A DNA stretch of 64,000 nucleotides from VXNE01 sp963668365 (lineage in GTDB: Bacteria; Pseudomonadota; Gammaproteobacteria; Pseudomonadales; Azotimanducaceae): assembly GCA_963668365.1 (NCBI GenBank), contig OY764266.1, forward strand, positions 1,674,001 to 1,738,000. The letters run 5' to 3'. Numbering within the stretch: the stretch's first letter is position 1; each line of letters begins with the position of its first letter. Shown here one piece after another: positions 53,902-62,859 of the stretch. The notes below the pieces were generated by a model that made no database searches, was not told where the DNA came from, and worked only from the letters and a program-made list of their open reading frames with translations. Made by a program: the position numbers and the translations under genes.

Positions 53902-55271
53902 GGGTGTACGTCAGATTTGTGAGACGGCAGTCGGTTTTCGACATGCGCGGCGTTCCCAGAAGTCGTCGAAGCGGTTGCTGAGGATGGCGCAACGCAGGGC
54001 GACGATGGCGTTGGCGCCGTCGACGGTCCAGTGCATGCCGCCGCGCTTGAGGCGGCTGCCGACGATGTTCCTGCAGGCGCCCTCGACGACGCCGGTGGCG
54101 ACGCACAGCCCCATGCCGCGGAACTCCGGGTACCGCATGCGGTGGCGGTTGGCGTCGATGTAGTCGATGCACTTTCGGGCGTCGTCGCAGGAGTCGGCGT
54201 GGGCGCGCAGGGCGGCGAGGATGTCGTCGAGGCGGCCCTGGTCGAGTTCGTCGCGGCGTGTCTTCCCCCACCGGTCGGCGAGATCGGTGCCTGCCCCGTA
54301 GACGGCTTTGGCGACCTCGGACAGATGCTGCTTGGCGTGGAAGATGTCCACTATCTGGATGGCGCCGGGGGCGCGCGCGGCGAAGGGCGGCGGTTCGGCG
54401 TCGGTGTCGCGGCCGGCGACGGTCTCGATGGCGGCGCTGTAGGTGGCGGAGCCGGGGTCGCGCGCGGGGCGGCCGTTCCGGTCGAGCGTCTCGGCCGACC
54501 AGACGGCGACGATCTTGGCCTCGCGCGTCCTGGCGGAGCCGTCGGGCTGCTTGCCCTTGCGTCCGGCGGTTTCGGCCTTGCGCACCGGCACGCCCGTGCC
54601 GTCGAGGCCGAGATAGAGGGTCCGGGCATCGGAGGGCTCGGGCTCGACGACGGCCATCTCGTCGTCGGCGACCTCGCGCCCGAGCGCCTCGGCGTGGCGC
54701 TCCACCGACTTGGCGTCGATGTCGAGTCCCGCCAACTCGCGCAGCAGTTCGCTCGTTTCGCCGAAGCTGACGCGCGCCGCCGCCAGGCCGGCCATGCGCA
54801 AGGCCGCCGCCGACAGGGAGGTTCCCTCCAGGCCGAGTGCGCCCCGCACGCGCACGGCCGGCCGGAACCCTTCTCGTCCGTCCGGTCCGCGTTCAGGCGC
54901 GCGGCGAGCGCCTTGCCCACGACCTCGAGCGCCAGCCGCCTCGCCGCCGCCTCGACCGCCTCGAAGTCGATGCCGTCCGCCGGCCCCGCGCCGATCAGCC
55001 GCTCGACCTCGGCCCCGAGTTCCGCCGCGACGGTTTCCGCGAAGCCCCCTTTTTCGCGGCTGCGTCCGCGTCCCGCCCGGCCGTCAGCCGCGCGTGACAC
55101 AACGCCTCGCTGACCTCGATCAACTCCGCCGTCAGCTGCCGGAACCGATGGTACTCCGCGATCTGCGCGCGGGTCTCGCCGAAGCCTTGTCCAACGTGAC
55201 ATGAGCCTGAAGGGGAAGCGTAAATCCAACGAGGCATGAGCCTGTGGAGCGGCGTCGGGGATCATCGGAGG

Positions 55272-56531
55272 ATGATCGTGACGCTACAGACGCAACGGGT
55301 TCAGACCCTGGAACAGGTTCGCGCCTTCGTGGAGGGCAGCGAGGCGGTGGACTTTGCCGGCGGCGACCGCGCGGGGGTTTATGCGCTGGTCCGCCGCACG
55401 CTGGTGAGATTGAGGTACCACCGCCTGGGCAAGGCGGACAAGGGGCTGGTGAGGCGGTATCTGGCGAAGGTGACCGGGCTGTCGCGGGCGCAACTGACGC
55501 GCCTGATCGGGCAGCATCGCCGGACCGGGCGGATCGAGGACCGGCGCGGCGGGTCGCCGAGGCGGCCGTTCGAGCGCCGCTACGCGCCCGCCGACATCCG
55601 CCTGCTGGCGCGAGTCGACGCGGAGCTGGGCCAGATGTCGGGGGCGGCCACGCGCGCGGTGCTGCGCCGGCAATGGCGGGTGTTCGGCGACGCGCGCTTC
55701 GAACGCCTGGCGGGGCTGTCCAACGGCCACCTGTACAACCTGCGCCGCTCGCGCACCTACCGCAACGTGCGCCGGGTGTGGGACCGCACGCGCGCGGTCG
55801 CCGTGCCGATCGGCGTCCGGCGCCGGCCCGAGCCGCGGGGCCGGCCGGGATTTGTGCGGGTGGACACGGTCCATCAGGGCGACCTGGACGGGGTCAAGGG
55901 GGTGTACCACATCAACGTCGTCGACGAGGTCACCCAGTGGCAGCACGTGGGCACGGTGGCGGCGATCTCGGAAGCCTTCCTGATTCCGGTGCTCGAGGCG
56001 CTGATCGAGGCGTTTCCCTTCGACGTCAAGGGATTCCACGCCGACAACGGCTCCGAGTACGTCAACCACCGGGTCGCGAACCTGTTGAACAAGCTGCACG
56101 TCGGCCAGTTCACGAAGTCCCGCGCGCGGCGCAGCAACGACAACGCCCTGGTCGAGAGCAAGAACGCCTCGGTGGTCCGCAAGTGGCTCGGCCACGCCCA
56201 CATCCCGGCGCACTTCGCCGAACCCGTCAACGCCTTCAACCGGGACTGGCTGTCGCCGTTCCTGAACTATCACCGGCCCTGCCTTTTCCCCGCCGAGGAG
56301 ATCGACGACAAGGGCCGCGTGCGCAAGCGCTACCGCGACGCCGACGTGATGACCCCCTGCGAGAAGCTCAAGTCGCTTGAGAACGCCGAGCGCCACCTCG
56401 CCCCGGGCGTCACTTTCGAGGCGCTCGACCGGACCGCGCACGCGCAAAGCGACCTGGCGGCCGCGGCGGCGCTGAACCGGGCGCGCCGGGATCTCTTCCC
56501 GCGGATCGGCCGGGAGAACACCGCCGCCTGA
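55272..56531 (+). CDS. DDE integrase-type transposase of the nested IS
   Basis: ATG 55272 (preceded by CGGAGG) gives 419 residues. N-terminal helix-turn-helix (VRRYLAKVTGLSRAQLTRLI), then an rve/IS481-like core: FVRVDTVHQGDLDGVKGVYH (Asp), GFHADNGSEYVNHRVANLLN (Asp) and NALVESKNASVVRKWLG (Glu). The frame is intact. The subfamily (ISNCY or IS481-like) is not decided. Confidence 0.85.
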   Translation: MIVTLQTQRVQTLEQVRAFVEGSEAVDFAGGDRAGVYALVRRTLVRLRYHRLGKADKGLVRRYLAKVTGLSRAQLTRLIGQHRRTGRIEDRRGGSPRRPFERRYAPADIRLLARVDAELGQMSGAATRAVLRRQWRVFGDARFERLAGLSNGHLYNLRRSRTYRNVRRVWDRTRAVAVPIGVRRRPEPRGRPGFVRVDTVHQGDLDGVKGVYHINVVDEVTQWQHVGTVAAISEAFLIPVLEALIEAFPFDVKGFHADNGSEYVNHRVANLLNKLHVGQFTKSRARRSNDNALVESKNASVVRKWLGHAHIPAHFAEPVNAFNRDWLSPFLNYHRPCLFPAEEIDDKGRVRKRYRDADVMTPCEKLKSLENAERHLAPGVTFEALDRTAHAQSDLAAAAALNRARRDLFPRIGRENTAA

Positions 56532-56667
56532 GTCCCGTGGAGTTGTGGACGAGTCCTGCGGACCGGCGCGCGCCCTTCGGGCCGCGTGGACAGCCCGTGG
56601 ACAACGCTGGCGCGTTGCCCACCGCCTGACCACACTCGCGCGCCTCTCGCCCACAACTCCACGGGAC
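56532..56667. repeat. 17-bp inverted repeat behind the nested transposase
   Basis: GTCCCGTGGAGTTGTGG (56532-56548) and CCACAACTCCACGGGAC (56651-56667) are perfect inverted repeats around 102 bases, within the IS. They could form a long stem at the transposase 3' end. Confidence 0.8.
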
Positions 56668-57066
56668 CGACAACAAGTTTTTTCATCAAAAAATCGCAAC
56701 GGGCGGGCGCTTGCGCGCCGCGCGCCCGTGGGTCAAGATCACCTTTCTTTCAACACCGATTCCGACTCCGCCCACGACTCAGTCAACCTCTCCGTTCAGG
56801 CTCATTTCGGTATTGGATTAGACTGCCGACCGCCGCCTCGGGAATGCTCCAGTTGCGCCGCCGCCCGCCGACGGTGCGGGTGAGCACCCACTTGGGCCCG
56901 TGGCCCGGATCGCCTTCCCGCGCGCAATGACACGTCGGCTTGCCGCACCTGCGGTGGCGCGCCTGCAAAGTGCCGGGCCGGAAGTCGCCGACCGCCGCGA
57001 GGGCCTGGCAAAGCGCACCGCGTCGTTCGGCCGCGTCGTTCTGGTCTTGGGACATGGGTTCTCTCC

Positions 57067-57094
57067 ATTCTGGCAGATTCAAATCTGCCAGAAT
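57067..57094. repeat. Near-continuous palindrome upstream of ISKra4 transposase
   Basis: ATTCTGGCAGATT and AATCTGCCAGAAT are separated by only CA. It lies 12-40 bases upstream of ATG 57055 and is a probable operator or cruciform in the IS leader. Confidence 0.75.
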
Positions 57095-57214
57095 GGGGCG
57101 CCGAACGCCAGCAGAACCGTTCGTCTCTGCAATCCGCCACAAATCTGACGTACACCCGGTGCGCTGTTCGGCCTTGACAGTACGGACGAAGGTGGCGTTG
57201 AGTCGTTGTGGCAT

Positions 57215-57647
57215 GGGATTCTGGCAGTCCATTTGGCACTTGGATTGTGCATCACCCGTTCCTTCGGGGGTGTGCTACTCGTGTCATCGCGGAACGACAT
57301 CCTGCAGTTTCAAAGAAGCTCACCCATCGACGTCAAGCTGAACCCCCGCTAACTCGGCGGGCTGGCTGGAGGTCACGGCTAATTTGTTCTTTGCACCGGG
57401 TTCAATGAAATCAACGAGTTACATGGATTGAGGCGCCCCTTCGCCCAGTTTTGCGTTGATCCGAAAATGCGCTTCAATATCAGGGCTTTACGTTATCCGG
57501 CCACTATCAGGGATGTCAGAGAACAAATTCGCCCTGGGCTGGAGGTTCTCGCAACGGATTTATCAACCACCTTCGTATAGACTAAAAGCGTCGCATGGCC
57601 TTTGGATGTCATGCGGCACCATCACTCGTTCTATTTGGAGAGATTTG
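57215..57647. other. 430-bp gap between broken integrase and receptor 3
   Basis: No gene or tRNA is recognised. The receptor 3 frame is open through most of it, but the translation before ATG 57648 is not protein-like. The conserved leader seen before receptors 1 and 2 is absent here. Confidence 0.45.
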
Positions 57648-60323
57648 ATGAGTAATTCCTGCAAGAACCGTGGATGGCTCCCCATTGCGGCACTGGCCGC
57701 AATCGGCACGATCTTCTGCCTGCCTGCGTCAGCCCAGTCCGACGAAGACGAGGGAGAAGCCGCCGAAGACGATCCCATGGTCGAGGAGATCGTGGTCACC
57801 GCCACGTACCGCGACACCGATCTGATGGACACGCCCCTGACCATCTCGGCGCTCACCGACGTCGAGATCGAGCAACGGGGTATCGAGGACATCTCGAACC
57901 TGTACCTGTCGATCCCCGGATTGAATTACGGCATGGCCACGCAGACATACCACAGGGTTTCGGCGCGCGGCATCGATAACCTTTCATTCGGCATGTCGCC
58001 GTCGGTTTCGACCTATGTGGACAACCTGCCCATATCGGGCTTCAACGAATATCGGCAGCCGCTGGCGCCGGTGTTCGACCTCGAACGCATTGAAGTGCTG
58101 AAGGGACCGCAGGGCACGCTCTACGGCGAAGGCAGCATGGCGGGGGCGATCCGCTACATCACCAAGGGGCCGAGCCCCGAGGGCTTCGACTACGCCGTGA
58201 CGGCGAGGGCCTATAGCCCGCAGTACTCCAACGACATCGGGCACCGCATCGACGGCATGGTCAATATCCCGCTCGGCGAGCAGTTGGCGGCGCGCATCAC
58301 CGGCTACTCACGCTACAAGGCCGGGATCATGGATCAGGTGTCGGAATCCGAGATCGGAGAGGACGTCAATTTCGTCGATGAGATCGGCGGCCGGTTCCAA
58401 CTCGCCTTCTTCCCCACCGACAGTCTTGAGATCTCGGGGTTTGCCCACCTGGTCTCGACCGATATCGGCGGTCCCGGGATTGCCCACCACTGCTACGTGG
58501 ACCAGCGTCCCAACAATGGATCCCTGCCCAATGACGTAGGCGGGCGGGGCCCCGAGAATCCGCGCTGGACGCCCCTGAGAGGGGGTTGCGAGTCCGGCCC
58601 GAACGGCACCTGGGACGGCAAGACCGCGAAATACAACGAGGGTGGCGGGGCTGTCTACGACACCCACCTGTCCGCGCCGGCATTTGTCGGAGTCGACGGC
58701 GGCGCGTCTGAATCGAGCATTTTCCACGTGAGCCTCGAATGGGAAGGACCCTGGGCGGACCTGATCATGTCCTCGTCGTTCTACGACACCGAGATCGCCT
58801 ACGCCGAAGAGCAGAGGGGAGGCTTCTCCCTGCTCACGACTGGCCGCTTCTTCCGGGCATGGGATGCTGCATGCGCACAGGTGGAAGGTTGCCAGCGGGG
58901 CGTCGACGCCTATGACAAGGACGGCCCGATCGACGCCCGCAGCAGCGCCTCGGGCGGCTGGAGCTATACCGAGCGATCGGCCCACGAGGTGCGCCTGATC
59001 TCCAACTCGGACGGCCGGTGGCAGTGGACCGCCGGCGCCTATGTCACGGATACCGAGACCGGACCGCTTGAGAAGAACTGGGGCCCCTGCGGCGCGACCG
59101 GGCCCTGGGCCTTGACCACTTACACAGCCCCCGACATCACCTGTGTGAGCGCACGCTACGCGTTCGATCCCCGGGTGCCGGTCCCCGTCCAGCAGGATGT
59201 CATGCGCATCCTCCTGACCACATTGGACAGGCCGGGCGGCGCCATATATGAGACGCGCTCCGAGGAGGCCATATTCGGCGAGGTGAGCTATCGGATCAGC
59301 GATCAGTGGGAAATCCTGGCCGGATTGCGCTGGGCCGACACGGGTGCTTCCGTGCATGCCGGCCCCGGCGGCAGGTATTCGACGCTTGAAGAGGCGTCAC
59401 GAAACCTCACGGTAGATACCAAGGACGCTGAGGAACTGGACACGGGGGCCTATGCGCCGAAGGTCTCCCTCAACTGGCGGCCCCGGGACGGCGTCCTGGT
59501 CTACGCCATGGTGGCGAGCGGGTTCCGCGCAAGTGGCGTGAACCGATGGGTCGCGGGCACCGCCGAAACTTATCGGCAGGCCGTCGCCCGAGGAGTCCCG
59601 GGCGCCCAGGAGAGGCTTGACGACGTGACGGAGCGACTGACGTTCCGCGGCGACCAGATCAGAACCTACGAGCTCGGGCTCAAGGCCTCGATCGGGGAAA
59701 TCGACTTCACCGCGGCGGCGTACCGAATGAACATGAAGGACGCCGTGATCAGTGACACGGACGTGGTTCCGGGCCTGGTCGATCCAGAGACTGGATTGAA
59801 CCTGGTCAACGTCAGCTATGCATTCGCCCGCAAGAACGCCGGCGAAGCCCAGTCGACTGGACTGGAACTTGAGGCGCGCGGCCAACTGACAGACAGGCTG
59901 AGCTTCCACATCGGTGGCGCGTGGGTCCCGGATGCGGAAGTCCAAGCCCAGGCAGTATCCCGAATCGACCCGCAAGCGGTTCAGCGTGTCAACGTCAAGG
60001 AAGGCAACCGCATGCAGATAACGCCGGTATACAGCGGGTCCGCCTCACTGGTGTACGACTTCGAACTCGCCGGCTACGATGCCTTGTTGCGTGGAGATCT
60101 CAGCTTCACCGACACGCTGTTCAGGAGCACAAACAACGAGCGGCCGTCCCCAACCTGGGAGTTGCTGAACGTGAAGCTCCTGCTGAGTCGCGACGAGTAC
60201 GAATACGGCTTCTACATCAACAATATCTTCGATCACCCGGCCCCGTTCGGGATTGGAGATAGCGGGTATCACGGCTTCCACAACCCGCGGACATTCGGCG
60301 TGCAGTTCAACTACAACCTGTAG
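57648..60323 (+). CDS. TonB-dependent receptor 3
   Basis: ATG 57648 (ribosome site GGAGAG) gives 891 residues: signal peptide (LPIAALAAIGTIFCLPASAQ), TonB box EEIVVTATYRDT, plug (RIEVLKGPQGTLYGEGSMAG, IRYITKGPSPEGF), and a barrel ending FGVQFNYNL. It is closely related to receptors 1 and 2 and retains the loop cysteine motifs (HHCYVDQRP, GCESGPNGTWDG). An SDR gene follows after the terminator. Confidence 0.93.
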   Translation: MSNSCKNRGWLPIAALAAIGTIFCLPASAQSDEDEGEAAEDDPMVEEIVVTATYRDTDLMDTPLTISALTDVEIEQRGIEDISNLYLSIPGLNYGMATQTYHRVSARGIDNLSFGMSPSVSTYVDNLPISGFNEYRQPLAPVFDLERIEVLKGPQGTLYGEGSMAGAIRYITKGPSPEGFDYAVTARAYSPQYSNDIGHRIDGMVNIPLGEQLAARITGYSRYKAGIMDQVSESEIGEDVNFVDEIGGRFQLAFFPTDSLEISGFAHLVSTDIGGPGIAHHCYVDQRPNNGSLPNDVGGRGPENPRWTPLRGGCESGPNGTWDGKTAKYNEGGGAVYDTHLSAPAFVGVDGGASESSIFHVSLEWEGPWADLIMSSSFYDTEIAYAEEQRGGFSLLTTGRFFRAWDAACAQVEGCQRGVDAYDKDGPIDARSSASGGWSYTERSAHEVRLISNSDGRWQWTAGAYVTDTETGPLEKNWGPCGATGPWALTTYTAPDITCVSARYAFDPRVPVPVQQDVMRILLTTLDRPGGAIYETRSEEAIFGEVSYRISDQWEILAGLRWADTGASVHAGPGGRYSTLEEASRNLTVDTKDAEELDTGAYAPKVSLNWRPRDGVLVYAMVASGFRASGVNRWVAGTAETYRQAVARGVPGAQERLDDVTERLTFRGDQIRTYELGLKASIGEIDFTAAAYRMNMKDAVISDTDVVPGLVDPETGLNLVNVSYAFARKNAGEAQSTGLELEARGQLTDRLSFHIGGAWVPDAEVQAQAVSRIDPQAVQRVNVKEGNRMQITPVYSGSASLVYDFELAGYDALLRGDLSFTDTLFRSTNNERPSPTWELLNVKLLLSRDEYEYGFYINNIFDHPAPFGIGDSGYHGFHNPRTFGVQFNYNL

Positions 60324-60353
60324 CACTAGTACTCTGCCGAATTAACCCTTTGC

Positions 60354-60385
60354 AGCCCGCACCGCATGGTGCGGGCTGTTTTTTT
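60354..60385 (+). terminator. Receptor 3 terminator
   Basis: AGCCCGCACC (60354-60363), GGTGCGGGCT (60368-60377), then G and seven T. It is the same cassette as after receptor 2. Confidence 0.9.
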
Positions 60386-60477
60386 GCGCGACCGGTTCAA
60401 GACGCGCCCTCCCGTTGTCGTGCAAGTTCACGACGTTGTTCCTATTCTTGGGCATGTTCAGACAATCAGGGGGAGCC

Positions 60478-61275
60478 ATGAGGCTGAAAGACCTGGCGTG
60501 TGTAGTGGTCGGCGCCGGTCAGACGCCCGGCGAGACGATCGGCAATGGTCGAGCCGCCGCGATCACCTACGCCCGAGAGGGCGCTCGCGTGCTGCTGGTC
60601 GACATCGACGAAGCGCTGGCCGTCGAGACGCAATCGATGATTGCCGACGAAGGTTTCGGCGCCGAGGTCATGACGGCCGACGTCAAGCGAGAGGACGACT
60701 GCCGTGCCATCTCGACTACCGCAGTCGATCATTTCGGGCGCATCGACGTGCTGCACTACAACGTCGGCAAGAGCCAGGGCGACGGCGAAGTGACCGAACT
60801 CGGGCGCGAGAACTGGACCGACATCATGGAGATGAACCTCACCGGCTTCTATCTCTGCTGCAAGCACGCGCTGCCGATCATGCGCGAGCAGAAGTCCGGA
60901 GTGATAACCGCCATATCCTCGATGGCGGCCCACGGCGCGCACATGAACATGACCTACGGCGTCTCGAAATCCGGCATGAACTCGCTGGTCCAGTCCATGG
61001 CAATCCACAACGCCAGCCACGGCATTCGCATCAACGCGATCATGCCCGGCCTTATGGATACGCCGATGGCGATCGAGCGGCGCGCGAGCGAGCAGAACCG
61101 TTCCCGCGACGAGATCCGGGCCGACCGCGCGCGCCAGGTCCCGCTCCTGGGCCGGCAGGGCACCGGCTGGGACGTGGCCAACGCGGCGCTCTTCCTCGCG
61201 TCCTCCGAGGCCAGCTACATCACCGGAATCTGTCTTCCCGTCGACGGTGGACTATCGGCGCGAGCACACCTGTGA
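60478..61275 (+). CDS. Short-chain dehydrogenase/reductase
   Basis: ATG 60478 with ribosome site GGGGGAG gives 265 residues: nucleotide-binding VVVGAGQTPGETIGNGRAAA (an altered TGxxxGxG), Asp in LLVDID, NVGKSQGD in place of NNAG, catalytic Ser in ITAISSMAAHG, YGVSKSG (Tyr-x-x-x-Lys), and IMPGLMDTPM. All SDR elements are present, so it is probably an active NAD(P)-dependent oxidoreductase of unknown substrate. A truncated paralogue lies at 63004. Confidence 0.88.
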   Translation: MRLKDLACVVVGAGQTPGETIGNGRAAAITYAREGARVLLVDIDEALAVETQSMIADEGFGAEVMTADVKREDDCRAISTTAVDHFGRIDVLHYNVGKSQGDGEVTELGRENWTDIMEMNLTGFYLCCKHALPIMREQKSGVITAISSMAAHGAHMNMTYGVSKSGMNSLVQSMAIHNASHGIRINAIMPGLMDTPMAIERRASEQNRSRDEIRADRARQVPLLGRQGTGWDVANAALFLASSEASYITGICLPVDGGLSARAHL

Positions 61276-61282
61276 TCAACAC

Positions 61283-61410
61283 CGCCCGCGGGGCGGCAAC
61301 CGCGATCCCCATGCGCGCCAGCGCGAAGTCCCTCAGGTTGTGCGTCACGATGAAGTCAGCGTCGCCGTTGCGGGCAGCTTCAAGCACCATTCCATCATTG
61401 GCATCGCGCA
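61283..61410 (-). pseudogene. PIN-domain toxin C-terminal fragment
   Basis: The minus strand reads LRDANDGMVLEAARNGDADF, then THNLRDFALARMGIAVAAPR, nearly identical to the PIN protein at the window end. The fragment is fused to the tail of a lost receptor at about 61410, and its antitoxin is missing. Confidence 0.75.
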
Positions 61411-61428
61411 GTTGAACTACAACTTGTA
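61411..61428 (+). pseudogene. Last codons of a lost TonB-dependent receptor
   Basis: LNYNL followed by TAG and the receptor 3' cassette (GTAGCAC, CTGCCGAGTTGA, terminator hairpin) matches the ends of receptors 2 and 3. The rest of the gene has been deleted and replaced by the PIN fragment. Confidence 0.7.
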
Positions 61429-61460
61429 GCACTCGGCACTCTGCCGAGTTGATCCTTGAC

Positions 61461-61489
61461 AGCCCGCACCAACCGGTGCGGGCTGTTTC
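61461..61489 (+). terminator. Fourth copy of the receptor terminator
   Basis: AGCCCGCACC (61461-61470) and GGTGCGGGCT (61475-61484) with a partial T run (GTTTCTT). Confidence 0.75.
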
Positions 61490-61546
61490 TTGTGCCTTGA
61501 TTAACCTGCGGCTTTTGGCTGACCGGGCTTCGCGCGTGTTTCGACT

Positions 61547-62731
61547 TCAGCTATCGACATCCAGCCGCGCGAGGGCATCGGCGAAGTTCTCCATCGTGAC
61601 GATGACCGGTTCGACCGCGTGGGGGAATGACTCGTAGAAGTCATCGAGCGCGCGCCGGTGTCGTTCCGCGGTGTCGTCCAACGTGACCTGAATGGGCCTC
61701 GGACCGTCGCCGGTATGAATCACGAAGTCCACTTCCCCGGTCATCCGCCAATAGAACACTTCCGAGAAGCGCTTCTTGAGAGCGACGAACGTCGCGCACT
61801 CAAGCGCTTTTCCCAGGTCGCTCCCGGTGCGCGTCACCGCTACGCGCCGCAGGGCGGTATCGACGGGATAATACTTCCGGTTCCTCTGCGCCCGTCTACG
61901 TTCCGAGTACGCGAACCAGGGACACGGGAACAGCAGGTATGCCTGCTCGCAGGCGTCGAGGTATGCGGATACGGTCTCGACAGCAACTCCGCTCGCAGCG
62001 GCGATACGACGCTTGCTGAGTTCGGAACCGGCCGACTCGAAGACCATCTGCACGATCTGCCGAAGCGCCAGCGACGATCTGGCGCCGACTCGCTCGCGCA
62101 CGTCACGGTGCAGGATGTCGAGAAAGTACTGCCGCAACAACATGTCCCCCGCATCGCTGATGATCGGTTCCGGAAAGCCGCCCCAATGGAAATAGTCAGC
62201 CAAGGTTGCCTCCGCCTTCACTCGTCGGAACTCCGCAAAGTCGAACGGGAAGAGCTCGATGGTGACGTGTCTGCCAGTGAGCAACGACGACAACTCACCG
62301 GAGAGGAGATGGGCATTGGAGCCGCTGACCACGAACTGGAGACGGCTGGGACGTTCCAGCTTCGACCGCAGCCATCGTTCCCAGCCATCCACCCATTGAA
62401 TCTCGTCCAGGAAGACCGTCAGCGCGCCCGCATCCGGACGCGCCTCGCTGAAGGCACGCGTCAACCGTTCGAGCGTTTCGAAGCGGAGATAGCCGGCAAG
62501 TCTGGGATCCTCGAAGTTGACGAATAAACAGTCGCACCGCTTGAGCCGATACCGTCCGATCAACTGGGTGAGCAATGTGGACTTGCCGCAGCGACGGACG
62601 CCCTGGATCACCAAAGCCACGCGGCTGGACAAAGATTCAGGCAGCTTGACGGATCGCGGGATCGACGGGGGCGGCGGTTGGTCCCAAAAGCTCCAGGCGG
62701 CGGCGATATCCAAAAGGGTCTTGTCTTCCAT
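61547..62731 (-). CDS. DUF4143-type AAA ATPase (second)
   Basis: A 394-residue protein with Walker A ALVIQGVRRCGKSTLL, Walker B ALTVFLDEIQWVDGWE, sensor QFVVSGSNAHLLSGEL, a winged-helix segment (LSKRRIAAASGVAVETVSAY) and a C-terminal nuclease-like fold (YWRMTGEVDFVIHTGDGPRP). It belongs to the same broad family as the 44592 gene but is only distantly similar. A cluster of repeated motifs at its promoter suggests autorepression. Confidence 0.9.
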   Translation of the reverse strand: MEDKTLLDIAAAWSFWDQPPPPSIPRSVKLPESLSSRVALVIQGVRRCGKSTLLTQLIGRYRLKRCDCLFVNFEDPRLAGYLRFETLERLTRAFSEARPDAGALTVFLDEIQWVDGWERWLRSKLERPSRLQFVVSGSNAHLLSGELSSLLTGRHVTIELFPFDFAEFRRVKAEATLADYFHWGGFPEPIISDAGDMLLRQYFLDILHRDVRERVGARSSLALRQIVQMVFESAGSELSKRRIAAASGVAVETVSAYLDACEQAYLLFPCPWFAYSERRRAQRNRKYYPVDTALRRVAVTRTGSDLGKALECATFVALKKRFSEVFYWRMTGEVDFVIHTGDGPRPIQVTLDDTAERHRRALDDFYESFPHAVEPVIVTMENFADALARLDVDS

Positions 62732-62733
62732 TT

Positions 62734-62805
62734 GTCGAGTTAACTCTACAATCTAATAAGCATCGAGTTTACTCGACACATTGTGCAGCGTCCAATTAAC
62801 TCGAC
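62734..62805. promoter_or_regulatory. Cluster of TCGAGTTWAC operator-like repeats
   Basis: The motif occurs at 62735-62744, at 62763-62772 within the palindrome TCGAGTTTACTCGA, and inverted at 62796-62804. All lie within 75 bases upstream of the DUF4143 start, in A+T-rich DNA. Confidence 0.6.
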
Positions 62806-62859
62806 ATCTTGGGAGACCAAGCGCCAAGTGCAGTGCAAGTTCTCGGGGTTGTTCCCATG

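Larger units (their letters stand above)
55183..56824 (+). mobile_element. Nested insertion sequence, 1.64 kb
   Basis: It is inserted inside the ISKra4 transposase with 5-bp target copies GCCGA at 55178-55182 and 56825-56829. The ends are imperfect inverted repeats sharing AG-CT--TCCAA and ATGAGCCTGAA. It carries one integrase-type transposase on the strand opposite its host element. Confidence 0.85.
53911..57055 (-). pseudogene. ISKra4-family transposase, interrupted and frameshifted
   Basis: The N-terminal part from ATG 57055 has RHRRCGKPTCHCAREGDPGH and WSIPEAAVG; the coding sequence resumes beyond the nested IS at about 55182 as ETRAQIAEYHRFRQLTAELI, then FAETVAAELGAEVERLIGAG. A second frame begins near 54855 with ALGLEGTSLSAAALRMAGLA and carries the catalytic part (LYLGLDGTGVPVRKAE, IQIVDIFHAKQHLSEVAKAV, LCVATGVVEGACRNIVGSRL). 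The zinc-finger-like middle section seems deleted at the frame junction. It is therefore doubly broken. Confidence 0.8.
53902..57157 (-). mobile_element. ISKra4-family element carrying a nested IS
   Basis: Perfect 20-bp terminal inverted repeats, GGGTGTACGTCAGATTTGTG (53902-53921) and its reverse complement (57138-57157), flanked by 9-bp target copies. The length without the nested IS and its extra 5-bp target copy is about 1.6 kb. Confidence 0.9.
52756..57214 (-). pseudogene. Tyrosine integrase disrupted by an insertion sequence
   Basis: The N-terminal fragment (57214-57158) reads MPQRLNATFVRTVKAEQRT; after the IS the frame continues at 53901 as RTYGDGRGGHGLTLAVRSNG, HWYQRLRIGG and on to 52756. 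Removing the IS and one 9-bp target copy restores one frame of about 400 residues: DUF4102-type arm-binding domain, then the catalytic domain with FLVLTAARNGEVRGATW (Arg), HGFRSSFRDW (His-x-x-Arg) and VEAAYFRSD (Tyr). It is a P4-type integrase, marking a former genomic island. No att site was identified. Confidence 0.88.
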
